Counted from the stretch's first letter, positions 43,201 through 55,985 are shown. The stretch is DNA of 64,000 nucleotides from Diadema setosum (GCA_033980235.1 CM067067.1:38483985-38547984), one strand, 5' to 3'. Translations and numbers: made by a program. The notes: generated by a model from the sequence alone, not told the origin.

Positions 43201-46200
43201 AAGAGTCCAACAAAAATCACAGATTCTGATGAGGTGTCACTTAATTGCTTGCCTCAGACCTGCTCCCTTGATTCTTGATGAGCAAGGAAGGACGATTGAT
43301 ACTTCGGGACGTGTAATCCAGCTCCCTCAGCACAGACCCACAATAAAGGTGAGTGATCCAGTTGTTTTACACAGCATTATTTTTTATCTCATTAGCTCGA
43401 CAATGTGAAATGAAATGTGTATCCTTGGGACTGCAGTCACAAAATGCTACTGAAGTGGTTTAAAGCGTGTGTGTTGTCATAACATCAAAACATTCAGTCT
43501 TCGGTGTGTGCTATGGGATCACTGCATATTACTCAAATGTCTATGACTCAAATAAAACGTGTTGTATGTTGACCATGAGCATTCTAAATTCTCAATGTTG
43601 CTTTTTTTTTTACGTTGTAGTAAAGCACAGTGGCATACATGTATGTTGACCATGAGCATTCTAAATTCTCAATGTTGCTTTTTTTTTTTTAACGTTGTAG
43701 TAAAGCACATGACAGTGGCATACATGTATGCCAATTAATATCTGGATATCGAGGAATGATGGATATCTTTCCATTATAAACTGTGAAAGGGTTCGAGAAC
43801 TAGACTGCTATAGAGTGTGTCAAATGTTTCTATTTCTGTCATTGTGTCTTTGTAATTCATACCACAGCAGTTCCAGAGAGTGTAAATTCTTTATCTATTT
43901 TCTTGAGGAATAAGATGTCCTAATAATAAGGATCAGATATAGCTACATACATACAGCAAGAGAGGACTTGAATTCACATAACTTTCTTTTATTGCAGGCC
44001 AACATCCGTGCCAAGAGGAGAGAAGAATTCAAGGCAAACCAACAGGAGAAACCCCAGGACCTCGCCTCGGATTCCAGCAAGTTTTTTGACCCTCGTCTGG
44101 CTCCAGGCCTTGCCAGGGGTGGCCGAAAAGTGTTCAAGTTTCACGATAAGGGCAAATTTGAACAGATTGCACAGAGAATACGGGCAAAGGTGTGGAGAAA
44201 GTTTCTTTAAGGCGTGAAAAGCTGCTTTGATTTTACAAGTTTAAGTATTGAGAATCATCATGTACTAATATAATTTTGTCTTTGTAGGGTCCTTGCTGAT
44301 GTACCAGGTAGTCATATTTCTTGATGTATTCGCACTGGCGATTTTTTAAAGATATTCTGAGAAGTATGTAACACATCTTGAGTCGTGACAGTGAAGTCAC
44401 ATTATGATGACCATATGAAATATAAGATTTTTCAACTGAAATTTTGATCTCTGATTTTTTTTGTCCAGTTACAGATTTACGTCTTTTCCAGACTTTTCTA
44501 GTATGCACTTTCTTTTGAATCTTGTAGGTTTTCATGTTTGTCAAAGGGTTATCAATTTGGACATGAATATACCTCAGAAAATCTACCGCAATAATCATAG
44601 GTGTGAAATAGAGACAACTCCCTAATACCACTCATGAATGTCCTTTGTAACTTTATTCTATAACACTAATCATTAGGTGTATTAGAAAGACAAAACAGAT
44701 CTAAAAGATTACTACGATGAATATACCTACAAATCCCATTACTACTTAACTATAGCTTTTGTCAGATATGATGTGGAGTATGATTGTATTATTTTATTCT
44801 TATCTCTATGCTCATGCCTGTAATTTTCAGTGACATGCAGTAGGTATCACAATTTTTCTTCCTCAACCTTGTTGCTGTTTTCATGTTCCTCTGTCTAGTC
44901 CCAATTGGAAAGGTTACAAAATGAAATTGCCCAAGCAGCAAAGAAGACAGGAATCACATCTGCCACAAAGTTAGCCCTCATCCAACCAAAAAGAGAACTG
45001 GTGAGTGTCTGAATGCTATACATGCCTGTATATCTTTATTAGAATTAATCTTCCCGTTTTAATTTGATAGTGATGGTAAACATTCCTATAACTCTCTACA
45101 TATTTGTGTGTGTGTATGTGTGTGTGTGCACATAAATGCATACTGCCAGTACTTAGTTGCTTATCTTACATGATAGTTGTGCTTTGCATTTGGATAGCTT
45201 TAAACATGAATTTGAATGTTGTAACCTCATGTAGGGTACATAATAGATCCTACACTGAGGTATTAGGACTAAACAAAGTGATTAGGATTTTAGCATATTC
45301 TTGCTTTGATATATCTGTTATAATATAATCAGTAAGACTGTAGTTAGATGTAAATTAGATTTCAGAGGGTGGCGTTGCATGAAAATTAAAACTACTACAA
45401 CAATAGCAAAAGTAGTACAGAATGTTTTAACAAAGTGAGGGAATAAATTGCCTGCATGTAGAGTTCTACTCAAATTTTGTCTCAGTCTTTAAGCTAATGT
45501 ATAGCAGGTGTTGTGTTACTGGCATTATGCCTGTGTGTAAGTATGGATGTCACGAATTATTATTCCCATGTAGAGAGAGAATGAGATCCCTGTGGTGGAA
45601 TGGTGGGATGGCTTTATTCTCCCCAACGAATCCTACTCTGACGTCAACCGCGAGGTGCCTCAGACGAGCGACGGCCGCTCTGCAGACAAGTACACCGGCA
45701 TCACTAACCTTGTGGAGCACCCCATCCAGATGGAAGCCCCAGGTCTGGTAGATTCATTGCTGTCAGACTAAATATTGGTCATCGTCAAATCATCAGGGAG
45801 CTTTAGATTTTCGCGACGGGGATGTTCAGAGGGAAAAAACCTGGTCTGAGCATGAGCAGTATCGCATATCAGACACGATCTATTTATAGCTCGCATGCCT
45901 GAGTTTTCGCTACGCGTTCTGGGCTATTTTTACATCCGCTCAGTTCACGACGTAAAGAGGGCTACACTTCATGCACCGATCATATGAGGGCGCCATTTTG
46001 TTTTTTATACGTTGCGTCTCAGCGTAATCTAAAGCTACTTTTCAGCACGACACAAGGGAGAGAAGAACGTCCAGCTCAAGCGTCGTCTCAAACGTCCATG
46101 CAGCAAATCTAGAGCTCCCTATTGATGATTGTATGAAAACACATGGCATGTGTACAGTGCATAGTATTCGTAGAAGTTTTCTGTCTTTAGGAATCAATGA

Positions 46201-49200
46201 GATAGACTTTAAGGCAGCTATGAATGAGTGAGACAGGCTAGGACACTATCTCGCTACTCTGCATCTTATCTCTTCCTTCTCTAGCATACTTTCCACCACA
46301 ATGTGCTAGTTCATGTAGCAGGTAATCGTATCATACAATGCATGTCATTCTTCTCTACATACTGTCCGCTCTGCAGGCCAGCTTTCACCAGCAATAAAAA
46401 CAAAACAAAACAAAACAATAACAAAAAAAGACCTCAAAAGAAAGAGATTTCTCGCAATCTTTCACAATTGTTCTTTTAGCATGATTGATGGCATATGTTC
46501 TACTTGATGCACTTATGGTACATGGATCCAAAAACCTGTTTCTTAAAATGTGAGCAATTACAAAATTGTATTTGGAATCACAATAACTGCATTTTCACAG
46601 CAGCAGTTCAGAAGTTTGCACCTGATTATGTGTGGTCCAGCTGTTATGCAGGATATTGCAATGATTATGTGGTGCCATTGTTTTTTATATGAAATAGGAC
46701 CTTGCTGAAATACAATTGTCTGTGCTGATTTGTCAGCACATTAACATTCCTTTTCATCATTCATAAAGAGCAGGATGAAGTGGGGAAGTGCTGATTACAT
46801 GTAAAAGCCTTGGTTGTTGTACAGTCCATGAGAATGAGTAGTTAGAGATTTCTCAACCAGAACATCTCTCCATGTAAAGATGTGAACAGTTTTGAATCTC
46901 TTCCTGACAATAATCTCAAATGTCCCTCCTCCTTTCTTTGCCATCCTCCAACCAGGTGGGGTGATAGAGGATGTAGAGATGCCCATCTATCTGACCAAGA
47001 AGGAGCGGAAGAAGCTGCGGAGGCAGAAGAGGAGGGAGACCCTGAAGGAGATGCAGGAGAAGATTCGGATGGGACTGGAACCACCACCAGAGCCAAAAGG
47101 TATCCATTGTGTGACTGGTAGTGGTTGTGGTGGTGTTGGTGGTGGTAGTGGTAAGAGTGCTAGAAGTGGTAGTAGTGATGGAGGTGATCATAAGGAACGA
47201 TGGTAGCAATGACCACATGTTTGTCGGTGTAGATGGTGATGATAGTGTGCGTGATGGTGGTAGCAGTGACCACATGTTTGTCGGTGTAGATGGTGATGAT
47301 AGTGTGCGTGATGGTGGTAGCAGTGACCACATGTTTGTCGGTGTAGATGGTGATGATAGTGTGCGTGATGGTGGCAGCATTGATTGTAATTGTGATGAAG
47401 ATGATGAGGTGTGGTACAATTTCAGTGAGACCAGGCATGAAAATGACACTGACAGATTTTGTTTGACACATGGTTTGTGTTTTGTGCCATGGTAAGATTT
47501 ACCTACATTGATTCTTGGTTATTGGTACGTAGGGTAGAGAGCATGATGTGATGAATCTCTTAAAGATGCAGTCATAGCGTAACTCTCACATCATTGATTT
47601 AATAGTGAGGGGCCTGTTGCTCGTAGAAAGAAAAACAGCAAAAGAGAAAACAACTTTTAGAGCACAAAAGATACTATTATGGAACTGACTGCGCTAGAAT
47701 TTATGTGTTGGCAGTTCCACTGAACTGCGCTTTTCTTGTTAGCTAACTATACCTGGAAATGAATGAAGCGACATATGCTAACAAGTAGTCTATTTTGTTT
47801 CACAGTTCGCATGGCCAATTTGATGAGGGTCTTGGGAACAGAGGCAATCCAGGATCCCACCAAGGTGGAGGCCCACGTCAGAGCACAGATGGAAAAGCGG
47901 CAGAGGTTGGACGATCTAAATTAGTACACAATATCCACCTGCATGCTGTTGCTGAGATGCCCATTGTTCATTTTTATTTTGCAGTATTTTGTACTGTTGT
48001 TTGTTTGTTTTTTTGCCAAGAATACTGCAGGTTTTATGGAAAATACTGCTTTTTTTTCCCAAATTTTATTACTACAAAGTCTATTTCAGGAAAGGTAAAA
48101 AATACTTTTTTTCTTTAAAAAAAAATGACTTGTCAGCACTCAGAATACTGTATTTACACCATATTTACCATGTTGGCATCCCTGGTAGATTGATAAGCAT
48201 TCAAATTGGCTCCATGGCATAGGGTGTCGTCATAAAATTGGTTTCAAACCCCATGTATGCTTTTGGCAAGGTATTGTAGCCTTCCATGTAGGCACAAGTG
48301 GTTATGTTATCAGCATCTAAGATGGAAGACAGGGAAAGGAAATTCACATAGATACAAAATGCACGTCTTGTAGCAAAAAGACAGTTACAACAATTAGTGG
48401 ATGATGATATCTATATCGCATTTCATTCATTCTTAATCAATGAATTTTTCTGAACAAAAATCCTGTGTTAACAATTTCTGAGCTATGTTGTTTTTGCTTG
48501 ACTCCAAAATATCCTTATTCAAAGCTTCATTCCATGAAGTCTGTTATAATGAGGTTGTCAGGACTGCCAATTTCACATTATTATAACTGGTACAGTACCT
48601 CTTAGTAAATATACCAAAAAAGTCACCAGCTAAATACAGTAATGGCAGATCAGGACTGTCAAATTCACCTTCATTTTGCTACAACACGCATTTCCCATTT
48701 ACACCTGCCGGAGTATACTCGGGACTTGTCCTTAATGGGTTAAAAGCAGAATCTTGCTGTAGTCAAGCTTGTTATATAGAGGTTTCCCTGTATTATATAT
48801 TTCTTCCTGCATCACAAGACTCTAGGAATAACCTGTGGTTTACTTTCTTCACCAATGAAATGTCACAGTGAAAAGCAAGTTTCTATTCCATTGTTGTGTT
48901 TCCATAGGAATCACGAGGAGACGAATGCCGCCAGGAAGCTCACCGCGGAGCAGCGTCGCGAGAAGAAAGAAAGGAAGATCCGAGAGGACACGTCTCACGG
49001 AGTTAACGTCAACGTCTACCGTGTCCTGAACCTCAACAACCTAGCCAAACGCTTCAAGGTGGAGGCTAACGCAAAGCAGCTTCAGATGACGGGCATTGCT
49101 GTCGTCCACAAGGACATGAATGTTGTGGTCGTAGAGGGTGGTAAGGTCATTTTTTTGTGTGTATGTCTCTGCATATATACTGTCATTGTTCCTATCAAGA

Positions 49201-50975
49201 AGAAACGATAATGTACAGTCAATCTCACTTAAGTTGACTTCGCCTAAGTTGAAAGATTGCCTAAGTGAAAAAGAAACATGCCTCTAAGATGGGTATAAAC
49301 TTCTGTTAATTCTATTGTGTTAGTCAAAATTTACATAATTTGAATTACTTCCTTAGGTCCCTGTGGTTTCAACTTATTAGGGGTTGATCAAAATCACTTA
49401 TTGATGACTGAAGTATGTGATCATAACATTGCATTTTAATTCCAGATGTGAGTCTGATGCTCCACCATGAATCTAGACTGACTGTGTAAGCTAAAATATA
49501 CTCTTTTTGTGTGTGTAGTCAAATTTTATGCACGATTTTGTTTACAAGAGATTGCCTTAACAACCACAAGGCTTCTTGGATGCTTTCCCTACGTAGCAAC
49601 AATTTAGGAATGTTCAGTGAATTCATGCCTAAGCAACTTAAATGGAGGGATCAGGTGAATAAAATGTGTGTGTTTTTCTTTTTTGTTGTTGCTGGGCTGT
49701 AGGAAAAGATATGCCTATGAAGTTTGAGGAATGGTCTGTTGGTCTAATTCCCATTGAATTGGAAGTAAATGCACTCCAGGATGCTTACATTGCAAGATAA
49801 GGTAACTCTCTTGTAACTTACAAGTATGGTTGGTTGGATGTCTCACTCCTTGCAGGTCCCAAACAGCAGAAGAAGTTCAAGCGGCTGATGCTACACAGAA
49901 TCAAATGGGGAGAGGACAAAACCAACAAGGATGAAGGTAAGCCTTGTCTGAGTTATTGCCACCCCCCCCCCCCCCAACTCCCGAACTTGTACATACAAAG
50001 GTCATTGGAAACTGCCATTTTCAGTAACACTGATCGTGAAAATGTGCTATGTCTTGGCAAGTGTCTACCCCGAGTGTCGTGAATGTGATTTCAAAATGCA
50101 GGCAAGAGGTAAGAGAAAAAAGTAATGAAATTTCACCAGAAAGAAAATTTGCATTTTTAAAATATTACCAAAAAGACATGTCGAGGTGGGCTTGTTTTTG
50201 CCGTATTAGTGTTGTCTTAGCTTTCATGTCATGTTATACTGCTGCAACATGTGACCTTTCTGTATTTTTATTTAGTGACATATATTTAATTAGATTTTTT
50301 GTTTTGTTTGTTTTAATCGGTTTCCCCAGTTATAGTTGGTCTTAAAAAAAAAAGCATCCGTATTTTAAACTTCCCCTACTCTGATTACTCACGGGACCTG
50401 CAGCTGTACAAGCTAATGCTTTTACGCAGGCCCCATCATATTTTTTCGCATTATGACCACAGTTTAATTCGCATGCATACAGACCTTGTGTTTATACCAA
50501 ATCAAACTTCTGTACATTCCGATGAAGTCTCATCTAAATTATGTTTTGTATAATTTTCGTATTTATATACGTTATTGTGATATATGTGAGAAATATGAAA
50601 ATAAATTGAAATAAAAATGAAATGAAATGTCACAGATCTAAAGCTGATCTAAAGCTTGCTATTATATTAGATGAGGTATACCATGATTGAAATATTGACC
50701 TCTCCAATTCTTGCCATCAACTATTCCCCACCTCCTTCCCCTCCCCCTTTTCCTTCCCCAATACAGATGAAGACTCGGGTGATGAGTCGGAGCAGAAATC
50801 CAACCACTGCCAGCTGGTGTGGTCCGGCATGGTCAAGCAGCGCAACTTTAGTGACCTCTACTTCAAGATGTGCCCGACAGAGTCCGTGGCCCGAGAGCAG
50901 TTCAAGAAGCACAACGTGGAGCACTACTGGTCACTAGTCCACAGCACCAGCATTCTGGAGTCAACCGACACGTGA
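40073..50975 (+). CDS. PRPF3: U4/U6 small nuclear ribonucleoprotein Prp3, 12 exons
   Basis: Twelve exons join without a frame break into 635 aa; human PRPF3 is 683. Prp3 is a core U4/U6 di-snRNP and U4/U6.U5 tri-snRNP protein of the nucleus that contacts the U4/U6 duplex and U6 snRNA 3' region. Order visible: N-terminal PWI-like domain (residues about 5-80); an RKA-type helix and Met/Pro-rich linker (114-195); LILDEQGR; then the PRP3 domain (about 227-460) with [52 protein letters not shown] and [10 protein letters not shown]; and a C-terminal domain (about 470-635) with [41 protein letters not shown] and ILESTDT. Shorter than human mainly between residues 100 and 130. Start has A at -3 and G at +4. 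Introns hold minisatellite, hAT-like and LINE-tail material. Identity is secure. Confidence 0.97.
40224..41884 (+). other. PRPF3 intron 1
   Basis: No recognised element. A direct repeat of a GAATTTTGGAGAGGCTGTAC unit occurs at about 41158-41200. Confidence 0.5.
41885..42072 (+). CDS. PRPF3: PRPF3 exon 2 (PWI-like domain, second half)
   Basis: Residues 51-113, [19 protein letters not shown] to GDEENGVK, matching HLKPFLDDSTLRFVDKLF of human. Acceptor ctttttcag; donor AAG/gtgctt is weak, so the exact 3' end or a skipped extra exon remains possible. Confidence 0.88.
42447..42694 (+). CDS. PRPF3: PRPF3 exon 3 (Ala/Arg helix and Met-Pro linker)
   Basis: Residues 114-195: [19 protein letters not shown] followed by a Pro/Met-rich run ([13 protein letters not shown]). 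GC-rich compared with the introns. Acceptor tttccag, donor gtaaga. Confidence 0.92.
43258..43348 (+). CDS. PRPF3: PRPF3 exon 4
   Basis: Residues 196-226: [18 protein letters not shown] and PTIK, near identical in wording to human. Acceptor ttgcctcag, donor gtgagt. Confidence 0.94.
43565..43727. repeat. Tandem duplication, 2 x about 76 bp, in PRPF3 intron 4
   Basis: TATGTTGACCATGAGCATTC starts at 43565 and again at 43641; units differ by a T-run length and a short ATGAC insertion. Confidence 0.92.
43998..44189 (+). CDS. PRPF3: PRPF3 exon 5 (start of PRP3 domain)
   Basis: Residues 227-290: [38 protein letters not shown]. Acceptor tattgcag, donor gtgtgg. Confidence 0.95.
44899..45000 (+). CDS. 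PRPF3: PRPF3 exon 6
   Basis: Residues 291-324: [18 protein letters not shown] to [10 protein letters not shown]. Acceptor ctgtctag, donor gtgagt. Confidence 0.95.
45574..45742 (+). CDS. PRPF3: PRPF3 exon 7 ([14 protein letters not shown])
   Basis: Residues 325-380 plus one base: [32 protein letters not shown]. Noticeably GC-rich third positions. Acceptor cccatgtag, donor gtctgg (non-consensus after +2). Confidence 0.94.
45795..46120. mobile_element. 326-bp hAT-like MITE in PRPF3 intron 7
   Basis: AGGGAGCTTTAGATTT at the left and AAATCTAGAGCTCCCT at the right are inverted. An adjacent C before the left end gives a CAGGGAGC terminus like hAT elements. A target duplication is not clear. Confidence 0.7.
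46956..47099 (+). CDS. PRPF3: PRPF3 exon 8 (basic [12 protein letters not shown] helix)
   Basis: Residues 381-428 plus one base: [41 protein letters not shown]. Acceptor caaccag; donor gtatcc is weak and the frame stays open into a Gly/Ser-rich intron start. Confidence 0.94.
47121..47400 (+). repeat. 57-bp minisatellite in PRPF3 intron 8
   Basis: Three to three and a half near-identical 57-bp units from about 47203 to 47385 (each with GACCACATGTTTGTCGGTG), preceded by a GGT-rich stretch. The unit length is divisible by three, so long open frames run through it on both strands; these are not genes. Confidence 0.93.
47806..47905 (+). CDS. PRPF3: PRPF3 exon 9
   Basis: Residues 429-461 plus two bases: [19 protein letters not shown] and [14 protein letters not shown]. 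Acceptor tttcacag, donor gttgga is weak. Confidence 0.95.
48660..48742. mobile_element. Decayed relative of the 26985 micro-MITE
   Basis: Shares TTTTGCTACAACACG, GAGTATACTCGGGACT and a diverged TCCTTAATGGGTTAA end. PRPF3 intron 9. Confidence 0.75.
48908..49140 (+). CDS. PRPF3: PRPF3 exon 10 (C-terminal domain)
   Basis: Residues 462-539 plus one base: [48 protein letters not shown]. Acceptor tttccatag, donor gtaagg. Confidence 0.95.
49212..49395. mobile_element. Decayed TACAGTCAATCTC element
   Basis: Left end TACAGTCAATCTCACTTAAG with a poorly preserved right end; similar in style to 55150-55314. PRPF3 intron 10. Confidence 0.45.
49856..49936 (+). CDS. PRPF3: PRPF3 exon 11
   Basis: Residues 540-566 plus one base: [18 protein letters not shown] then GEDKTNKDE. 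Acceptor ccttgcag, donor gtaagc. Confidence 0.95.
50060..50630 (+). mobile_element. Probable LINE 3' UTR in PRPF3 intron 11
   Basis: A sequence ending GAAATAAAAATGAAATGAAA (50608-50627), preceded by ACGGGACCTGCAGCTGTACA and CAGGCCCC words. It resembles 3' tails of L2/CR1-like LINEs; no coding remnant recognised. Confidence 0.42.
50767..50975 (+). CDS. PRPF3: PRPF3 exon 12 (C terminus, stop)
   Basis: Residues 567-635: [46 protein letters not shown] and ILESTDT, stop TGA at 50973. Human ends ESTD; one Thr is added here. Acceptor ccaatacag. Confidence 0.95.
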
Positions 50976-53900
50976 TGGGCATGGCAGTTTTGCCATCTGA
51001 GCCCCCTCACACTGTGGACCTTGCTGAGCTGGAGACATACCATTCACGCCATGTACATCAACTGCTTGTAGAGACCATATCGGCTACATTGCTTGGCTGA
51101 GAAAATGTCGGTTCTGCCTCATTTACTTTTTAGTAATACCTAGTTCCTTCTTCATCAAGATGCATTTTCCTTGGTACTAGTAAGGGAGGAAATTTGTATC
51201 ATGTTTTATTTTTCCACATTTCCATGTGGTGTCTTGACCATATTTTTATCGTAGCATCTCCTTTTCCTTGTCATTACTATATCGTCAGGTGAGAATGATA
51301 ATGGCGTTAAGCTACCACTAAACCCATAGAGTTCGAGGCAACATAATGCTCTTCTCATTCTCAACCGATGATATGTTGTGACCTTTTGACACTCATCAAA
51401 TGCATGAAGTGGTTTAACTATTTACAAAGACCACCCATCATTAGCCATTCAAATACTGTAACTGCTCTCTTCACAACTTGAGGCATTCTGACAATTGATT
51501 TCACAGAGAGATCATCTTTGTACAGAAAATAATGACCCAAATTTGTGAAGAATTCTGCCAAGAGAAGCATCTCTGCACAAGACTTAAAGCACAGTATTAG
51601 GATTTGTATGTAATATGATTAAAACAAGGACTAAAAACTGTCGGGTCACAAAGTGGAACCTTAATCCAGCAAGAGTGCTGTGCACAGCTTTATAAAATCA
51701 TTTTATCTGGATTCGTTTTACAAAAACTGAAGTTGTGATAAACTCAAAGAAAACAACCCAGTCACATTCTGCAGATTTAACATAGTATAATTGCTGGAAA
51801 GATGAATTGGTTTTCCAATAAGACACCAAAAAGTCTGAAAAACATCGTATACTTTTCTTTATACCTCTAGCAAGAATTTTTCATTGATTTTGAATGTGTA
51901 TTGTGACAACTGTTTTAATGATCAATTGAGCACAATTTTTTTAAACGTAACATGAAGTGACCCTCTGTTTTTTATTCCTTGTTTGAAAGTTGCCAATTTG
52001 AAGCTTCTTTCACGCTGTATTGCTGTTTTGTTTGTATCTCCCAAGCCTGTTAACGGGATTGCGTAAACATGGCGTCGGCGAACCGGACAAAATTGAGGAT
52101 TATGTCCGACAGTCTCCGGTAACATTACCCATCCATTCTTCAGATACACTGAATAAGTATGAAGCCTGTTTTTTTTTTTTGTGACCTTGTCACTCAATGT
52201 TGCAGAGTGTATTTCTGAGATTTGAAGGAGTTTTATGGTTGTCATGGCAATATGCAAAGTGTGTCTTGCAATGTGTGTATGAATGTGAGATGACAATGTA
52301 TCCAGTATGAAGTCAGTTCTAAGCAAGAATTGTAACACTGTTTTGACATCATGCAGATTACATCTGTCAAATGAAAAGAAATATGCATGTTTTTCTATAA
52401 CCACCAAATCTGTGCATGTGACAGTGGTGTCTGTTACTTCTCAAAGTGTCTAGTATCTCTGATGGTCCTTTAAAAGATTGATTTCTCGTTTTCTTTTATT
52501 TTCTGACATCAGACTCCAAGTGGCATTATTATTATTTGTGTAATTGCTTTCCTCCAAGAAAAGAAGGAACTCATTGGCAATTAATCTCAGCCATGAGAGC
52601 TCAAAAAAATTTCCTTTTAAATGTAATGTGAGATGATTTCTTCATAATTTCTGTCAGGTACAAGCTGATGATGTTTCAAGATATTGGTAAAGATAGAACT
52701 TTAGGAGCAAAACATGAATATGGCATGAGAATGTGATATAATGTGTATTTCCTCCTAAAATGCAGGGTAAGATAACCGTATATTCACAGCCACAACTTGC
52801 TCTAATATCGATATATCTACTTCTTGTGGTTTATCAGTGGGTTTACATATTACTGTGCATTCAAAGATTGGAGAGAAATTTTGATGCTATCATGGTGTGG
52901 ATGACAGAACAGGCACATGTTTTATGAAGAAAATATAAAGGGTGTGATACCAGTTGGCTCTTTGTTCTCACAAATTTCTTGGGACCAGCGATATCACATC
53001 GTTAAATGAAAATTTTGTTGTAACAGGCTTTTTAAGTTCACACCTCCAGAGAACATTCAATTTAGATTGAAATGACCAAACCCCCAAAACAAAACAAAAC
53101 AAAACGAAAAATGGTCACAGTATTGATGTACCATAGTAGTTCTGGTTGAAGAAAGCTGGAAGTACCCAGTTGTCATTAGCTTCACTTTGGAAGATTGTGT
53201 AATATTTTGATTTTTATTCTCAACAAAAATATATATTTATCAAAAGTCAAAAGTTCAGGGAAGGCCAAGGGTCTGCCTGCTATGAGAAGCAAAGCATGTA
53301 CACAAACTGGCATTGTTAATCCTAATAGAAATAAAGGTTGAAGGATCTCTGTTCTGAAAGTATGGAAAGAAAACTACTGGACATAATTAGTCAGATAGAG
53401 GGGACTTGTAGCTAAGATTGTACACCACTTCAAACAACTGGCAAGTACTTCACATCTACACACTGGAAAAATACTGTGATCAGTGGTCATACTTTTTTTT
53501 TTTTGGGTAAACCACCTCATAGTTAGATGGTCTGATGTCATACATGTACTGAATATCTGATGTTCTGTAATGCTTCCAAAATTTTATTTAAAAAATGAGT
53601 CTATCATGTAATTATAAACATTTTACGGCGATGAGACTAAAGCATAATCTGAACCATTTTGATGACTGAATGTCACTGCTGATGTACCGAGGTACAAACA
53701 GGAAGCCTTTGGATTTCAGAAGACTTGCCAGCCAGTTTGAAGTTGTGTATGTAGGCTCCTTGGGATGAGGTGTGCTTTGAAGTCTTTGTTTCTCTCTGGT
53801 TGCTTCCTTTTCTGTCAGGGTGCTGCATACCAGTCCATCCTACATATCTTGCAGCCGCTCTCTCACTAGACACCCCAAGGACCAAGGTAGGTTTGGCATG

Positions 53901-55149
53901 TGTCCAGTCAGCCAGAGCTTGCAGCGAGAACAATCTTCCATTTTGTTTGGGGGGTGGGGAAAGGGGGGAGTGATGCTGTCGAGTCTGACTGTTATACTGT
54001 ATGATGCTATGACATTGTTGCCTGTGTACAGTGCCAATGAGCACTTGCTTGTACAGTTGACTGAATGCACAAACTGCTTTGGCAGATAGTGTTTTTTTTG
54101 TCAGCTGAGCTGTCTGTGATGTCATAGATACTCTTGATTTTATTGGCTTTTGTCTACTTATTTCATTTCTTCTTTTTTTTCGGGGGGGGGGGGGGTAGGC
54201 CTACTTTGTATATCACAGTATCATAAAAAGGTGTACCAAAGTTTGGAAATGTTTTGTAAATGATTCCATAAGTCAGCACTTTTGTTAAAGCAAAACAAAC
54301 CCATCTTTGCGTATCAACTAGAAAAGAGATTGTATTGATTATTCATTTATTGTTTTATTTTTTTTTTTTTGGCGGGGTGTCATTAAAATCATGTAATATG
54401 CAGATTATGCGTTGAAGAATAATTAAGCATTGTGAAATGTCATTCAAACTAATGTTTTAAAACCACGCTCGTCAGCCAGTGGGCTGCAAAGCTCTCATAG
54501 GTGGGTGCGATGTTGGTCAAAAATTAAATTTATCTTATTTGATCTAGCCCCGAAAGTATTTATGGAAGCGAAAGTGGGCCTCGGGTTAAAAAGTGGCTGA
54601 GAAGCGCAAATTTAAAAGATTACAACCTCAGATGCATGTAAGAGGAGGGAATAGAACCCTGTGGGAAATGGTTCAATAGCCCAGTTAGTCCCAATTAATC
54701 TGTCAAAATAACGAATGACAAGTGATATCGGTCCCAAATACATCTGTCATTTGGTAGTGAAAGGGCCAACAGGCTTGTCATGAGCTCACAGCCAAAAGGT
54801 GGAAGGACCCACTTTAAATTGAGGTCAATTAAGCAGGACAACCTTCCACTGACAGGACAAGGCCATTCATTAGTGTGTGGAATATTTACATGCCCTATGT
54901 TGTCCATAGTGAACAAATTATCTCTTTTTAAAGAAGAACGGAGACATGTTGTAAGACTAGCCAACTCTTTTGATTACCGATTCCACAACCCACTGACTTT
55001 GAAATTTGAAGATACTATGTAATAATCTGTACAGTGGTAAGTTTTACCTTTACTATCTTGCGTGGAGTTTATATGTTGTCATATTCAAATTGACTACTTT
55101 TCTGAGTAAATTTTACAGAGATACTGTGTACTGTACCTTTTTCCTGTAG
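50976..55149 (+). other. PRPF3 3' UTR and downstream DNA
   Basis: No convincing gene. The poly(A) site was not located; an AAATAAA near 53327 is one possibility. Overlapping open frames at 53673-54125 on both strands have no recognisable domain. A G-homopolymer lies at 54182-54196. Confidence 0.4.
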
Positions 55150-55314
55150 TACAGTCAACTTTGCCAAAGTCAAATCTAATTGGACTGAAGAAATGGCTTC
55201 GACTTAAAGAGAAAGTTTGACTTCTGAGGGCTTAAAATCAAAAGAATATAAAGTGAAGAGGACTTGAGCAATTATTCAACTTGTGCAAGGTCGGCTAAAA
55301 CAAGGTTGACTGTA
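55150..55314. mobile_element. 165-bp MITE with TACAGTCAAC ends
   Basis: TACAGTCAACTTTG and inverted CAAGGTTGACTGTA, TA at both ends. Tigger/pogo-like. Confidence 0.78.
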
Positions 55315-55980
55315 TTTCAATGCAAGCCTTGCACACATGATTTGCTATGATTTCAGTGAAGTGTGCACAAACTTTGATGCATCAAGCAACTAGTTACAAG
55401 AGTTACACTTCTGCCTTTAAATGTGGAAGTGATGAATTGTCTACATTTTAGTGGAGCAGGACATATCTGCTATACATTGTACTGCAGATTTCATAATTAT
55501 GTTCTTCCAGGCTGTAAAACTGACACATACAAAAAGAAAGAAAGAAAGGTTATAAGGTATGTTCGTACATGTAGCAAATCTTTATAAACTATCTGTTAGC
55601 AGAGTTGTATGTAGATATTTTTTTTTTCTTTTAGCAGTGCCGAAAAGAAATCAAGGATTGTTCATTGTCATTGGAGCTCCCAGCAGTACATGTACCTACT
55701 TTTTTTATTGCACAACTTTTGCCCCGCTCTTTTGTTTTGTACAGGATTTGATTTTGTTATCTGTTATTGTTAATAAGTGTATACAAATGTATACAACTTA
55801 GTAAATTCTGTATTATGTTAACTTTAGACATGTATATTGCTTTGTCATTTATGTCTCTGTCCCAGTATGGCAATAAACATGCTACTGATGTTCACTGAAA
55901 ACAAAACAAAATTCCTCCACCTCTCATGTGTATTTGTACATTGTACCTAAAACATTCCTTCTAAAACTGGTAAATTTCAC
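55315..55980. other. Gene-free stretch, nothing recognised
   Basis: No supported feature. Confidence 0.35.
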
Positions 55981-55985
55981 TTCCA

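Noticed and set aside
46916..47495. Long open frames on both strands, including a 177-codon minus-strand one
   Set aside because: Created by the 57-bp minisatellite (unit divisible by three) and by the antisense of PRPF3 exon 8.
53673..54125. 150-codon minus-strand open frame downstream of PRPF3
   Set aside because: No domain, no splice context, overlapped by open frames on the other strand; composition looks random.
54780..55022. 80-codon frame, possible exon or conserved non-coding element
   Set aside because: No recognisable domain, and conservation cannot be judged from one sequence.
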